Shown here: positions 1 through 5,290 of the stretch, one piece after another
How positions within the stretch are numbered: the stretch's first letter is position 1
How the letters are laid out: each line of letters opens with the position of its first letter
Assembly (NCBI GenBank): GCA_016932295.1
Contig: JAFGDC010000300.1
Span: 1-5,385, forward strand
DNA length: 5,385 nt
Direction: 5' to 3'
Origin: a candidate division CSSED10-310 bacterium
Lineage (GTDB): Bacteria; CSSED10-310; JAFGDC01
Position numbers and translations under genes: made by a program
Notes under the pieces: generated by a model
What the model was told of the DNA's origin: nothing
Database searches by the model: none
What the model saw: only the letters and a program-made list of their open reading frames with translations

Positions 1-101
1 GTTTCGATGTCTCTGAAAGTCTGGCCGGCGATGCCGTCGAGGCAGGCGCGCAAATCCTCACGGTTGTTCCAGGCGACGATGACGATGGATACGTCCGGCA
101 T
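1..101 (-). CDS. Family 2 glycosyltransferase, N-terminal fragment (cut by window edge)
   Basis: Read on the minus strand from the ATG at 101-99, the first 33 residues contain VSIVIVAWNNREDLRACL followed by an A-G-Q-T-F-x-D-I-E segment. This is the classic opening of GT-A fold family 2 glycosyltransferases: a first beta strand ending in a Y/W-N pair, a helix with the L..CL pattern, and the QTF/Y..xE turn before the second strand. Family members transfer a sugar from a nucleotide-sugar donor, usually at the cytoplasmic face of the membrane, in polysaccharide, O-antigen or protein glycan synthesis. The donor-binding acidic residues and the DxD motif lie beyond the left edge, so the sugar and acceptor cannot be guessed. 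The start is supported by an AAGGAG ribosome binding site five bases upstream. The gene is transcribed divergently from the large surface-protein gene, with 331 bases between the start codons. Confidence 0.88.
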   Translation of the reverse strand, partial: MPDVSIVIVAWNNREDLRACLDGIAGQTFRDIE

Positions 102-106
102 GAGTG

Positions 107-112
107 CTCCTT
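107..112 (-). promoter_or_regulatory. Ribosome binding site of the glycosyltransferase gene
   Basis: On the minus strand AAGGAG lies five bases before the ATG at 101-99. This is a near-ideal Shine-Dalgarno match and spacing, and it fixes the start of the truncated glycosyltransferase. Confidence 0.85.
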
Positions 113-122
113 GATTGCGAAG

Positions 123-128
123 AGTATA
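123..128 (-). promoter_or_regulatory. Possible -10 box for the glycosyltransferase gene
   Basis: The minus strand reads TATACT, five of six matches to the sigma70 -10 consensus, placed so that transcription would start about 15 bases before the ATG. The expected -35 position falls in a GC-rich stretch with no TTGACA-like hexamer, so this is only a weak suggestion. The true promoter may lie further right or use another sigma factor. Confidence 0.25.
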
Positions 129-192
129 CCCGCGAACGTCCCGCCGCGCATCTCTCCTCATCATCACCGTATCGTCCCGGCGAACCAGAAAT

Positions 193-239
193 TCCCGTTA
201 AATTTGGTATCTCATTGAAAAACTATAACAATCCCGTTA
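193..239 (+). repeat. Direct repeat TCCCGTTA, two copies flanking the P1 -35 box
   Basis: TCCCGTTA occurs at 193-200 and again at 232-239, 39 bases apart, close to four helical turns. The first copy lies upstream of the -35 box and the second overlaps the end of the P1 spacer and the first two bases of the -10 box. The arrangement is what paired operator sites often look like, but two octamers could also be chance. Confidence 0.3.
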
Positions 240-243
240 TCAT
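215..243 (+). promoter_or_regulatory. Candidate sigma70-type promoter P1 for the large surface protein
   Basis: TTGAAA at 215-220 (five of six matches to the -35 consensus) is followed after exactly 17 bases by TATCAT at 238-243 (five of six matches to the -10 consensus), within the most AT-rich part of the intergenic region. Transcription would begin near 250 and leave a leader of about 180 bases before the ATG at 433. That is long for an ordinary gene and leaves room for leader-based control, although no recognised riboswitch is visible. Confidence 0.5.
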
Positions 244-336
244 CCTGCACCGCCATGATGACAGCGGCGATGTCGGGAGGCGGCTGCGGAACACCCGGGA
301 GAATTCATGCGGTGGATGTGGGGCGAAGCAAAGGCA

Positions 337-365
337 TTGAAATGGCGGTCGGCATCTAATATTCT
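337..365 (+). promoter_or_regulatory. Second, weaker candidate promoter P2 for the large surface protein
   Basis: TTGAAA at 337-342 is followed after 17 bases by TATTCT at 360-365 (four of six matches to the -10 consensus). The -35 shares the longer string CATTGAAA with P1 (213-220 and 335-342). Transcription from here would start near 372 and give a leader of about 60 bases. It is weaker than P1 and may be either a real tandem promoter or coincidence. Confidence 0.3.
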
Positions 366-421
366 TCAAGACGCTGTTGGGAATTATAGTAATGAGTAAA
401 TACGTAACCCAATCTGATGAC

Positions 422-427
422 GGGAGG
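422..427 (+). promoter_or_regulatory. Ribosome binding site of the large surface protein
   Basis: GGGAGG, with the core GGAGG at 423-427, lies five bases before the ATG at 433. An in-frame TGA at 418-420 blocks any upstream start, and the next in-frame Met is residue 14, inside the signal peptide, so the start at 433 is well fixed. Confidence 0.85.
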
Positions 428-432
428 ATTGC

Positions 433-501
433 ATGAGAACGAGTCTGCTACTTGCGACCGTCCTGGCGGTTATGCTGGCACCAGGGTTCACCGCCCTGGC
501 G
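433..501 (+). other. Sec signal peptide (residues 1-23)
   Basis: The N-terminus has one Arg at residue 2, a hydrophobic core from L5 to A16 and a small-residue ending ALA before V24-D25, fitting signal peptidase I (AxA rule). There is no lipobox cysteine and no twin-arginine motif, so the protein should be released into the periplasm or beyond by the general secretory route. Confidence 0.9.
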
Positions 502-3500
502 GTCGACTGGACGTCGATGGTTTCGCCTGCCTCGCTCGGTATCTACACCGACGTGATTGTCGAGGATTTGAACAAGGATGGTATCAACGATGTGTTAGCC
601 GCCAAGGGGCATGATGAAGAGACCGCGATCGTCGATGGTTTGCCCTTGTGGTTCGGACAGTCCTACACTTCCGGCAACCGGTGGTTCTGGGCGCTGTCCA
701 ATCTCGGGTCTCCCACCGGACCATCCGCCACGGAGCCGTTGGCCGGCCCCACCAATGTCGGCGACGGCATCATACAGAACGTGTCCATCGGCAACGCGTT
801 TATCGACGTGGAGGATTGGGTGGCGACCTGCATCTCCCCGACGGAGGTGGACTACATCATCTACGGCAAGTTGAACGGCCAGCCCAATGACGGCGACTGC
901 ACCCTCGATCCCGATGTCACCATCACCGAAATGCTGGTGAACGATAATGAGGTGTGGACCTGTGTGTACAATGAATCCGGCGGGTACTGGAAAATCACTT
1001 CGCCGCGCACTGGCCAGCAGGACACCAATGCATATACGGATCAGTGGTATACTTCCGACCACGATGAGGTGACCTTCCGGATCAACAGCGGCGGCACTCC
1101 GCCGGGAAACAACGACGCCATCCGATATTACCTGAAGAAAGCCCGGTTCGAAGTCTCGAGTGCGCGCGGCAAGCTGCTGTCCTCGGATCCGGCCGAGTAC
1201 ACTCCTCCGGTGGTCGACGCCTATTTCACTGATTGGCGGCCGATCATGGGTTTCCGGATCAGCTCCGGTCCCGTCAACTTCGTAACCGGTGATTACTTCA
1301 CATTTGCGGTTCCGAACGGACCGCTGACCACCGACAAGTACGAAAAAGTGGTCTGCGTCGACATCAACCAGGATTCGTTCAAGGACATTGCCGCCGTCGG
1401 TGAACATGGCGTCAAGGCGTTTCTGCAGAACGGTCCCGTGGTCGGTCCGGTGATCTTTCATCCGAAACCTGTCGCACACATTCCGCTGGGGCAAGGCACC
1501 CTCACCGTGATTGGCCTGGACAATACCGCCACCCTGACGGAGACCTGGTACGTGACCATGGTCGATGCGTACAATTTCACGGTGAGCGGCAGTGTGTCCG
1601 GCAATCTTTCCAGCGGCGAGGTGTCTGAAACGTATTTCGCTGATTACGGGCAGGTGATCTTCAATGTCGAAGGCACGATGAATGGCGGCGATCAGTTCGT
1701 TTTCGCGACGTTCCGGACCACCTGGACCGAGAACCGTGGTCCCGATATCAGTGACCCCTATGTCAGCCTCGCCGCCGCGGATCTCAATTATGATGCCAAG
1801 CCCGACCTGGTGGCGGGTCGCGCCGCCGGCGGCATCGACATGTGGATGAACGGGGGCGGCAGTTGGACCAATTACACTGGACCGTCCAATGTAGGCGTGT
1901 TCGAAGCCCTGGCACTCAAGGACATGGACAAGGACGGCCGGGTCGACCTGGTGGGTTGCGCCGACAACCAGGGCATCAAGGTGTGGGAGTATCTCGGCGG
2001 TGGTGCCTGGAGCGCCGCCACCACGCCGGCCACCTCAGGCTCGTATGAATCACTGCGGGTGGTTGACATCAACAATGATGGCAACACCGATATCGTGGCC
2101 GCCTCCAAGGAGCGCGGATTATACGTCTGGTATCAGCAGGAAGACGGGTCATGGTTCCAGAAGTCATGGGCATCGATGCCGGAACCCGGGGCACATAACC
2201 AGGGCACCGGCGGCATGAGCGCCGTGAACACCGACAACGAGGTCACCATCACCGAGGGATGGCGGGTCGAGTGCCTTGAGGAAGCTTTCAGGGGCGGCAT
2301 CTTCAAGGTGGTGGGCGACATCAGCGGCGAGCAGACCGCCCGGGCGGTGGTGGGACAGATCTACACCTCGGATGACGGCGCGGTGCAATTTGAACTGCTG
2401 GCCGGCACGGTCGATTTCAAGGTGGGCGACTACTTCACCTTCATCACCGGGCGCGGACCGCTCAGCAATCACCGGTTTCACGACCTGGATAGCGGTGACC
2501 TGGACAGTGACGGGAAGGCGGATATCTTCGCCTCTTCCGCCGACGAGAGCGGCGTGCTGGTGTGGACGGGCAACGCCGTGTACGGCTGGAACCTGGAGAC
2601 TTCACCCATCAGCAACTCGGAATACCTGGCCATCGCCGCCTCGAAGGATCTCAATTTCGACGGCAATCCCGATGTGGTGGCGAGCAATGCATCCAACGGC
2701 GGTATCCAGGTCTGGATCGGCAACGGGACGGACAAATACCAGTTCCACGGCTGGATCGCGAAGCCGGTTGCCTATGGGCAGTTTTACGGTGTCAAGATCG
2801 CGGAATTGAATAACGATCACAAGCCGGATATCGTGGCCGCCAATTTCGAAGTGGGCAAGGACGGCGTCTGGACGTTCTATGGCAACGGCGGCGGTGATTT
2901 CGAGCTGGGTGAATCACCCACCCAGGTGAGCAAATTCTATTCAGTCGATACCGGTGACTTGAATCAGGACGGATATCAGGATATCGCCGCCGGTCACTCC
3001 ACGCAGGGTGTGTTCGTCTGGTTGTCCAATGGCGACGGTACCTGGGGGAACAACGTCGGGCCGGTGGCCAGCGGCTCTTACTGGGATGTGGACATTGATG
3101 ACATCAACAACGACGGCAAGCTGGACATTGCCGGCGCCAAGGATTACGACGGCAACGGCGGCTCTGTCCAGGTATGGCTCGGGAACGGCGACGGCACGTT
3201 CCAGGCCGGCCAGTCTCCTCTCACCGGTGCGATTTACAGCTTCTGGAACGTCGAGATCGCCGATTTCAACCAGAACGGCGTCAAGGACCTTATCTGTTCC
3301 GGTTATACCGGCGCCGGCGGCATCTACTGGTATATCACCTCGCCGCCCGGCAGCGACGAATTGGAATTCAGCAGCCATGGCGTCATCTTCTCCTCATCGG
3401 GCCAGGATAACTTCTACGGCGCTCTCACCAAGGATTTCAACCTCGATCACACGCCCGACCTGGTGTTGACGGAAGGCGGCTCCGGCTGCATGGCACGGGC

Positions 3501-5280
3501 CAATACCGGCTGCAGCAACTGTCCATACCGGTGGTACTCGTCATCGTATTTCGATTCCGGCTTCAAGCAGAACGTTGCCTCTGACGACATCAACAACGAC
3601 GGCATCCCTGACGTGACCGTGGCCAACCTGGGCACCGGCATCTCGGTCTGGCGCGGCAGCTTCACCGGTCCCAGCCGGCCGTTCTCCTTCTCCAACCTTT
3701 CACCGCCCACCACCAACGGCGATTATATCGGCGTGGATGTGGCCGATTTCACCAACGACGGTCTGCCGGACATTGTCGGCGGCCACGGCGTCAGCGGCGG
3801 CACGGGCATCGAGGTCTGGCTGTCGGAGCGGGACTTCACCCTCATCCGCGTCAATGGCACAGATCCCGGTATGGAGGGGGTCTACAACGTCGGCAGCGAC
3901 TTGCCGTTCAAGATCTTCTGCAACAAGGAACTGGACGAGAGCACGGTGACCATCAGCAACATCCAGGTCACCCAGGACGGGATTCCGCTGTACGGATCGA
4001 TTTTCCTGTCCGCCAACCGGAAGGACATCTATTACTATCCTGATTCGACCCTGCGCGCCAACAGCAGCATAGCGATGACCGTGAAGAGCGGTTACGAGGG
4101 CATCCTGGACATCTACGGCAACCCGTTGGATGGCGACGGCGACGGGGTGGCGGAACCGTCTCCGGTGGACGACTACTCGGTCACCTTTACCACGGTGGAC
4201 ACCACGCCTCCGGGAATCCCCGGCGAGGTTATCGCCATCCCGGAGGATCATGGGGTGCTGATCCGCTGGCGCGCCAACAACGAGACAGACCTGGAGGGGT
4301 ACTGGGTGTGCTGGGGTGAAAAATCGAGGTTTGAAGGAAATTACTACTACACCAGCGAATATTATTATCCGAAGGAACAGTTCGGCGATGTGGTGATGCC
4401 GGAATACATGGTGCGTGGTCTGGTCAACGGGAGAACGTACTATTTCGCCGTCGCCTCCCAGGATGCCGCCGGCAACTACAGTGAATACTCGGCCGAGGTC
4501 TCCGGCATGCCCGCCCAGTTCGCTCCGGAATCATTTCTGGCTGGTTACTGGGGAACCTGGATCAACTCCGGTCTGGGCGGTAACCTGCGGCTTCTTGCCT
4601 GGTTCGCCGACCCGCAGAATGACGTGGGTGTCGCCGAAGTGCTCTACGCCGGTGTCCCGACCGGTGTTTTCCTGGCCGACGACGGTACGCAGAACGACTT
4701 CGCTGCCGGTGACGGCATCTTCGGGCTGGCTCTGCCCATCCAGCCGGGCGTGCCGTCCGGAGTATATCCCCTGGAACTCCGCGCCACCGATCAGGAAGGC
4801 AATGTTGGCAGTATCTGGCCATACTACAACTGCATCGGCAGCGGCCCGGTACTCCCCGGCGCATCGACGCCTGACTACGCCCGCCCGCCGGTCCTGCCGC
4901 CGCCGCTGTGGCAGTACGGCGGCGAAATCGGCACACCGCCCGGCCCCGCCTTCCCGGAGGTAGCCATGGGAGGATACATGGGCACCCAGGCCAGTCCGGA
5001 GATGGGTGGTCCCCTCAACCTCGTCGCCTTCGTCCAGGATCCCGATGGGTACAGCGACATTCATTACGTGGAACTCTACTTCGGCGGCGCGGGCACCGGC
5101 GTCTATCTGCAGGATGACGGCGCCAACGGCGATTTTGCCGCGGGTGACGGGATTTTCGGGCTCTCCATCACCATTCCGCCCTACGATCAACTTCCCGAAG
5201 GGCTCTACCTGCTGGAGGTCCGCGCAGTGGATCAGGACGGCAACCCCAGCGCGCTCTGGCCCTATCTGAACGTGTATTGA
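433..5280 (+). CDS. Giant secreted FG-GAP/VCBS beta-propeller surface protein with inserted modules, SbsA-like Ig, FnIII and duplicated C-terminal domains
   Basis: This 1615-residue protein is predicted to be exported and to act outside the cell; its exact function is unknown. In order it shows a Sec signal peptide (1-23, cleavage after ALA), 14 FG-GAP/VCBS calcium-loop motifs of the DxNxDGxxD type between residues 45 and 1113, related inserted modules at about 108-293, 353-427 and 589-673, an SbsA-type Ig-like domain (about 1137-1255), a fibronectin III domain (about 1257-1361), and two copies of a beta domain (1363-1468, 1507-1615) joined by a Pro-rich linker. FG-GAP propellers typically bind calcium and mediate adhesion, ligand binding or carbohydrate recognition; adhesin or matrix protein is therefore the inferred role. 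No catalytic motif, LPxTG, PEP-CTERM or type IX sorting domain is seen. It has 13 cysteines, three of them clustered at 1019-1030. It appears monocistronic: promoter candidates upstream, strong terminator 11 bases after the stop. Confidence 0.93.
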   Translation: MRTSLLLATVLAVMLAPGFTALAVDWTSMVSPASLGIYTDVIVEDLNKDGINDVLAAKGHDEETAIVDGLPLWFGQSYTSGNRWFWALSNLGSPTGPSATEPLAGPTNVGDGIIQNVSIGNAFIDVEDWVATCISPTEVDYIIYGKLNGQPNDGDCTLDPDVTITEMLVNDNEVWTCVYNESGGYWKITSPRTGQQDTNAYTDQWYTSDHDEVTFRINSGGTPPGNNDAIRYYLKKARFEVSSARGKLLSSDPAEYTPPVVDAYFTDWRPIMGFRISSGPVNFVTGDYFTFAVPNGPLTTDKYEKVVCVDINQDSFKDIAAVGEHGVKAFLQNGPVVGPVIFHPKPVAHIPLGQGTLTVIGLDNTATLTETWYVTMVDAYNFTVSGSVSGNLSSGEVSETYFADYGQVIFNVEGTMNGGDQFVFATFRTTWTENRGPDISDPYVSLAAADLNYDAKPDLVAGRAAGGIDMWMNGGGSWTNYTGPSNVGVFEALALKDMDKDGRVDLVGCADNQGIKVWEYLGGGAWSAATTPATSGSYESLRVVDINNDGNTDIVAASKERGLYVWYQQEDGSWFQKSWASMPEPGAHNQGTGGMSAVNTDNEVTITEGWRVECLEEAFRGGIFKVVGDISGEQTARAVVGQIYTSDDGAVQFELLAGTVDFKVGDYFTFITGRGPLSNHRFHDLDSGDLDSDGKADIFASSADESGVLVWTGNAVYGWNLETSPISNSEYLAIAASKDLNFDGNPDVVASNASNGGIQVWIGNGTDKYQFHGWIAKPVAYGQFYGVKIAELNNDHKPDIVAANFEVGKDGVWTFYGNGGGDFELGESPTQVSKFYSVDTGDLNQDGYQDIAAGHSTQGVFVWLSNGDGTWGNNVGPVASGSYWDVDIDDINNDGKLDIAGAKDYDGNGGSVQVWLGNGDGTFQAGQSPLTGAIYSFWNVEIADFNQNGVKDLICSGYTGAGGIYWYITSPPGSDELEFSSHGVIFSSSGQDNFYGALTKDFNLDHTPDLVLTEGGSGCMARANTGCSNCPYRWYSSSYFDSGFKQNVASDDINNDGIPDVTVANLGTGISVWRGSFTGPSRPFSFSNLSPPTTNGDYIGVDVADFTNDGLPDIVGGHGVSGGTGIEVWLSERDFTLIRVNGTDPGMEGVYNVGSDLPFKIFCNKELDESTVTISNIQVTQDGIPLYGSIFLSANRKDIYYYPDSTLRANSSIAMTVKSGYEGILDIYGNPLDGDGDGVAEPSPVDDYSVTFTTVDTTPPGIPGEVIAIPEDHGVLIRWRANNETDLEGYWVCWGEKSRFEGNYYYTSEYYYPKEQFGDVVMPEYMVRGLVNGRTYYFAVASQDAAGNYSEYSAEVSGMPAQFAPESFLAGYWGTWINSGLGGNLRLLAWFADPQNDVGVAEVLYAGVPTGVFLADDGTQNDFAAGDGIFGLALPIQPGVPSGVYPLELRATDQEGNVGSIWPYYNCIGSGPVLPGASTPDYARPPVLPPPLWQYGGEIGTPPGPAFPEVAMGGYMGTQASPEMGGPLNLVAFVQDPDGYSDIHYVELYFGGAGTGVYLQDDGANGDFAAGDGIFGLSITIPPYDQLPEGLYLLEVRAVDQDGNPSALWPYLNVY
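754..1311 (+). repeat. Inserted beta-rich module block 1 (residues about 108-293), two to three module copies
   Basis: This block sits between propeller repeats 1 and 2. It contains a front half (EDWVATCIS at 127-135, then YIIYGKLNG at 141-149), a second front half (EVW at 173-175, GGYWKI at 183-188), a back half (QWYTSDHDEVTFRI at 204-217), an ARFEV strand at 237-241, and another back half (AYFTD at 263-267, GFRI at 273-276, GDYFTF at 286-291). The pattern matches blocks 2 and 3, so it looks like the module in tandem with partial copies. Boundaries are approximate. Confidence 0.6.
1489..1713 (+). repeat. Inserted beta-rich module 2 (residues about 353-427)
   Basis: This module lies between propeller repeats 2 and 3. 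It reads GQGT at 353-356, TETWYV at 369-374, FTVSGSVSG at 382-390, YFADYG at 401-406, VIFNV at 408-412 and GDQFVF at 419-424, a single clean copy of the module. The G-x-G-T opening, E-x-W-x-V strand, F-x-V-x-G-x-[VI]-S-G strand and closing G-D-x-F-x-F are shared with module 3. Confidence 0.7.
2197..2451 (+). repeat. Inserted beta-rich module 3 (residues about 589-673)
   Basis: This module lies between propeller repeats 5 and 6. It reads NQGTGG at 589-594, TITEGWRVEC at 605-614, IFKVVGDISG at 623-632, IYTSDDGAVQFELL at 643-656 and VGDYFTF at 664-670. The ending GDYFTF is identical to that of block 1 but uses different synonymous codons in four of six positions, so it is an old duplication kept at the protein level. 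Both are followed by a GPL tripeptide and then the next propeller strand. Confidence 0.7.
2770..3831 (+). repeat. FG-GAP/VCBS repeats 8-14 (second putative propeller, uninterrupted)
   Basis: Calcium-loop motifs lie at residues 791-799 (ELNNDHKPD), 842-850 (DLNQDGYQD), 890-898 (DINNDGKLD), 944-952 (DFNQNGVKD), 1001-1009 (DFNLDHTPD), 1052-1060 (DINNDGIPD) and 1105-1113 (DFTNDGLPD), spaced 48-57 residues with no large insertion. Repeat 8 begins with Glu, repeats 8 and 12 carry His at the Gly position, repeat 11 has Asn for Asp at position 5 and repeat 14 has Thr at position 3. The Asp at position 9 is present in all 14 repeats of the protein. VWLxNGDGT strands follow repeats 9 and 10. Repeat 12 carries the cysteine cluster. 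Confidence 0.85.
3841..4197 (+). other. SbsA-type Ig-like domain (Big_5 class), residues about 1137-1255
   Basis: The segment shows the expected order for bacterial SbsA-type Ig-like domains: an entry strand (LIRVNGTDPG), FKIFCNKELDESTVT, corresponding to the usual F-S-K-x-[ML]-D-x-S-T-[VL] motif, a Y-Y-P-D-S-T-L-x-A strand turn, and the closing L-D-I-Y-G-N-P-L-D-G-D-G-D-G loop before the last strand SVTFTT. This domain class is structural and occurs in S-layer and other surface proteins as a spacer between functional domains. The GDGDG loop may bind calcium. Confidence 0.75.
4201..4515 (+). other. Fibronectin type III domain, residues about 1257-1361
   Basis: It begins TTPPGIPGEV and shows the FnIII hallmarks: a buried Trp in VLIRWRANNETDLEGYWV, then GLVNGRTYYFAV (the G-L-x-x-G-x-x-Y-x-F-x-V strand), and ASQDAAGNYSEYSAEV. 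It is unusual in having six Tyr within nine residues (1304-1312) in the loop between the WxVCWG strand and the GLVNG strand. FnIII domains act as spacers or binding modules in bacterial extracellular proteins. Confidence 0.85.
4519..4836 (+). repeat. C-terminal beta domain, copy A (residues about 1363-1468)
   Basis: The copy runs from FAPESFLAGYWGTW to SIWPYYNC. It aligns throughout with the last 109 residues of the protein: GY-x-G-T, G-G-x-L-x-L-x-A-[WF], D-D-G-x(3)-DFAAGDGIFGL (1416-1432), [GE]-G/V-x-Y-x-LE-[LV]-R-A-x-DQ-[ED]-GN, and WPY. The DDG...D...GDG pattern recurs in Ig-like modules of bacterial surface proteins and may bind calcium; no precise family is claimed. Confidence 0.8.
4837..4950 (+). 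other. Pro-rich linker between the two C-terminal domains (residues about 1469-1506)
   Basis: About 38 residues with some 13 prolines, including ARPPVLPPPLWQ and TPPGPAFP. The composition suggests an extended, stiff, exposed spacer between two folded copies of the same domain. Confidence 0.7.
4951..5277 (+). repeat. C-terminal beta domain, copy B (residues about 1507-1615)
   Basis: The copy runs from FPEVAMGGYMGT to the last residues ALWPYLNVY, with D-D-G at 1561-1563 and DFAAGDGIFGL at 1567-1577, identical to copy A at protein level. The protein ends directly after the final strand of the domain, with no hydrophobic tail, sorting motif or basic C-terminus, so any cell attachment must use another route or the protein is freely released. 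Confidence 0.8.
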
Positions 5281-5290
5281 GTCTGTAAGT

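Larger units (their letters stand above)
102..432. other. Divergent intergenic region, 331 bases, no gene seen
   Basis: This stretch separates two divergently transcribed genes. It holds the glycosyltransferase ribosome binding site and possible -10, an AT-rich core at about 185-243 with a good rightward promoter, a GC-rich central part at about 244-352, and a second AT-rich part at about 353-420 just before the large gene. No tRNA, known riboswitch or convincing small ORF was found. The only open frame of note (104-340, plus strand) begins inside the glycosyltransferase ribosome binding site region, has no ribosome binding site of its own, and encodes a low-complexity, non-family-like peptide. 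Confidence 0.7.
538..2748 (+). repeat. FG-GAP/VCBS repeats 1-7 (first putative propeller, with three insertions)
   Basis: Calcium-loop motifs lie at residues 45-53 (DLNKDGIND), 310-318 (DINQDSFKD), 450-458 (DLNYDAKPD), 497-505 (DMDKDGRVD), 545-553 (DINNDGNTD), 689-697 (DLDSDGKAD) and 739-747 (DLNFDGNPD). Each is followed by a hydrophobic strand such as IVAA and most by a second strand of the xVWxxxGxG type. Uninterrupted repeats are 47-50 residues apart; gaps of 265, 140 and 144 residues after repeats 1, 2 and 5 hold the inserted modules. Repeats 2 and 3 have Ser or Ala in place of the loop Gly. Taking seven repeats per propeller is inference from integrin-type FG-GAP domains. Confidence 0.85.

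Noticed and set aside
104..340. Plus-strand small ORF of 78 codons in the intergenic region
   Set aside because: It starts with GTG within the control region of the glycosyltransferase, has no ribosome binding site, would span promoter P1, and its translation shows no fold or family signature.
244..420. Cyclic-di-GMP (GEMM) or other riboswitch in the long leader
   Set aside because: A GCAAAGGC string at 328-335 recalls the GEMM core, but the matching second half (the tetraloop receptor and the GGG-containing arm) could not be found, and no other known riboswitch core was seen.
595..1494. Minus-strand open frame of 299 codons inside the surface gene
   Set aside because: It lies fully antisense to a strongly supported coding sequence, its translation has no domain-like pattern, and long antisense frames are expected in GC-rich genes. 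The same holds for the minus-strand frames at 3700-4251 and 4531-5190.
3511..3522. Haem c attachment site at the CSNC motif
   Set aside because: The motif is CSNC followed by Pro-Tyr, lacking the essential His of CxxCH.
565..3771. Dockerin, thrombospondin type 3 or RTX calcium repeats instead of FG-GAP
   Set aside because: The DxNxDGxxD loops are followed by beta-strand residues (IVAA, VVAS) and VWxxNG strands, with a period near 50. Dockerins have helices and paired 22-residue loops, thrombospondin type 3 repeats are shorter and denser, and RTX would show GGxGxD nonapeptides.
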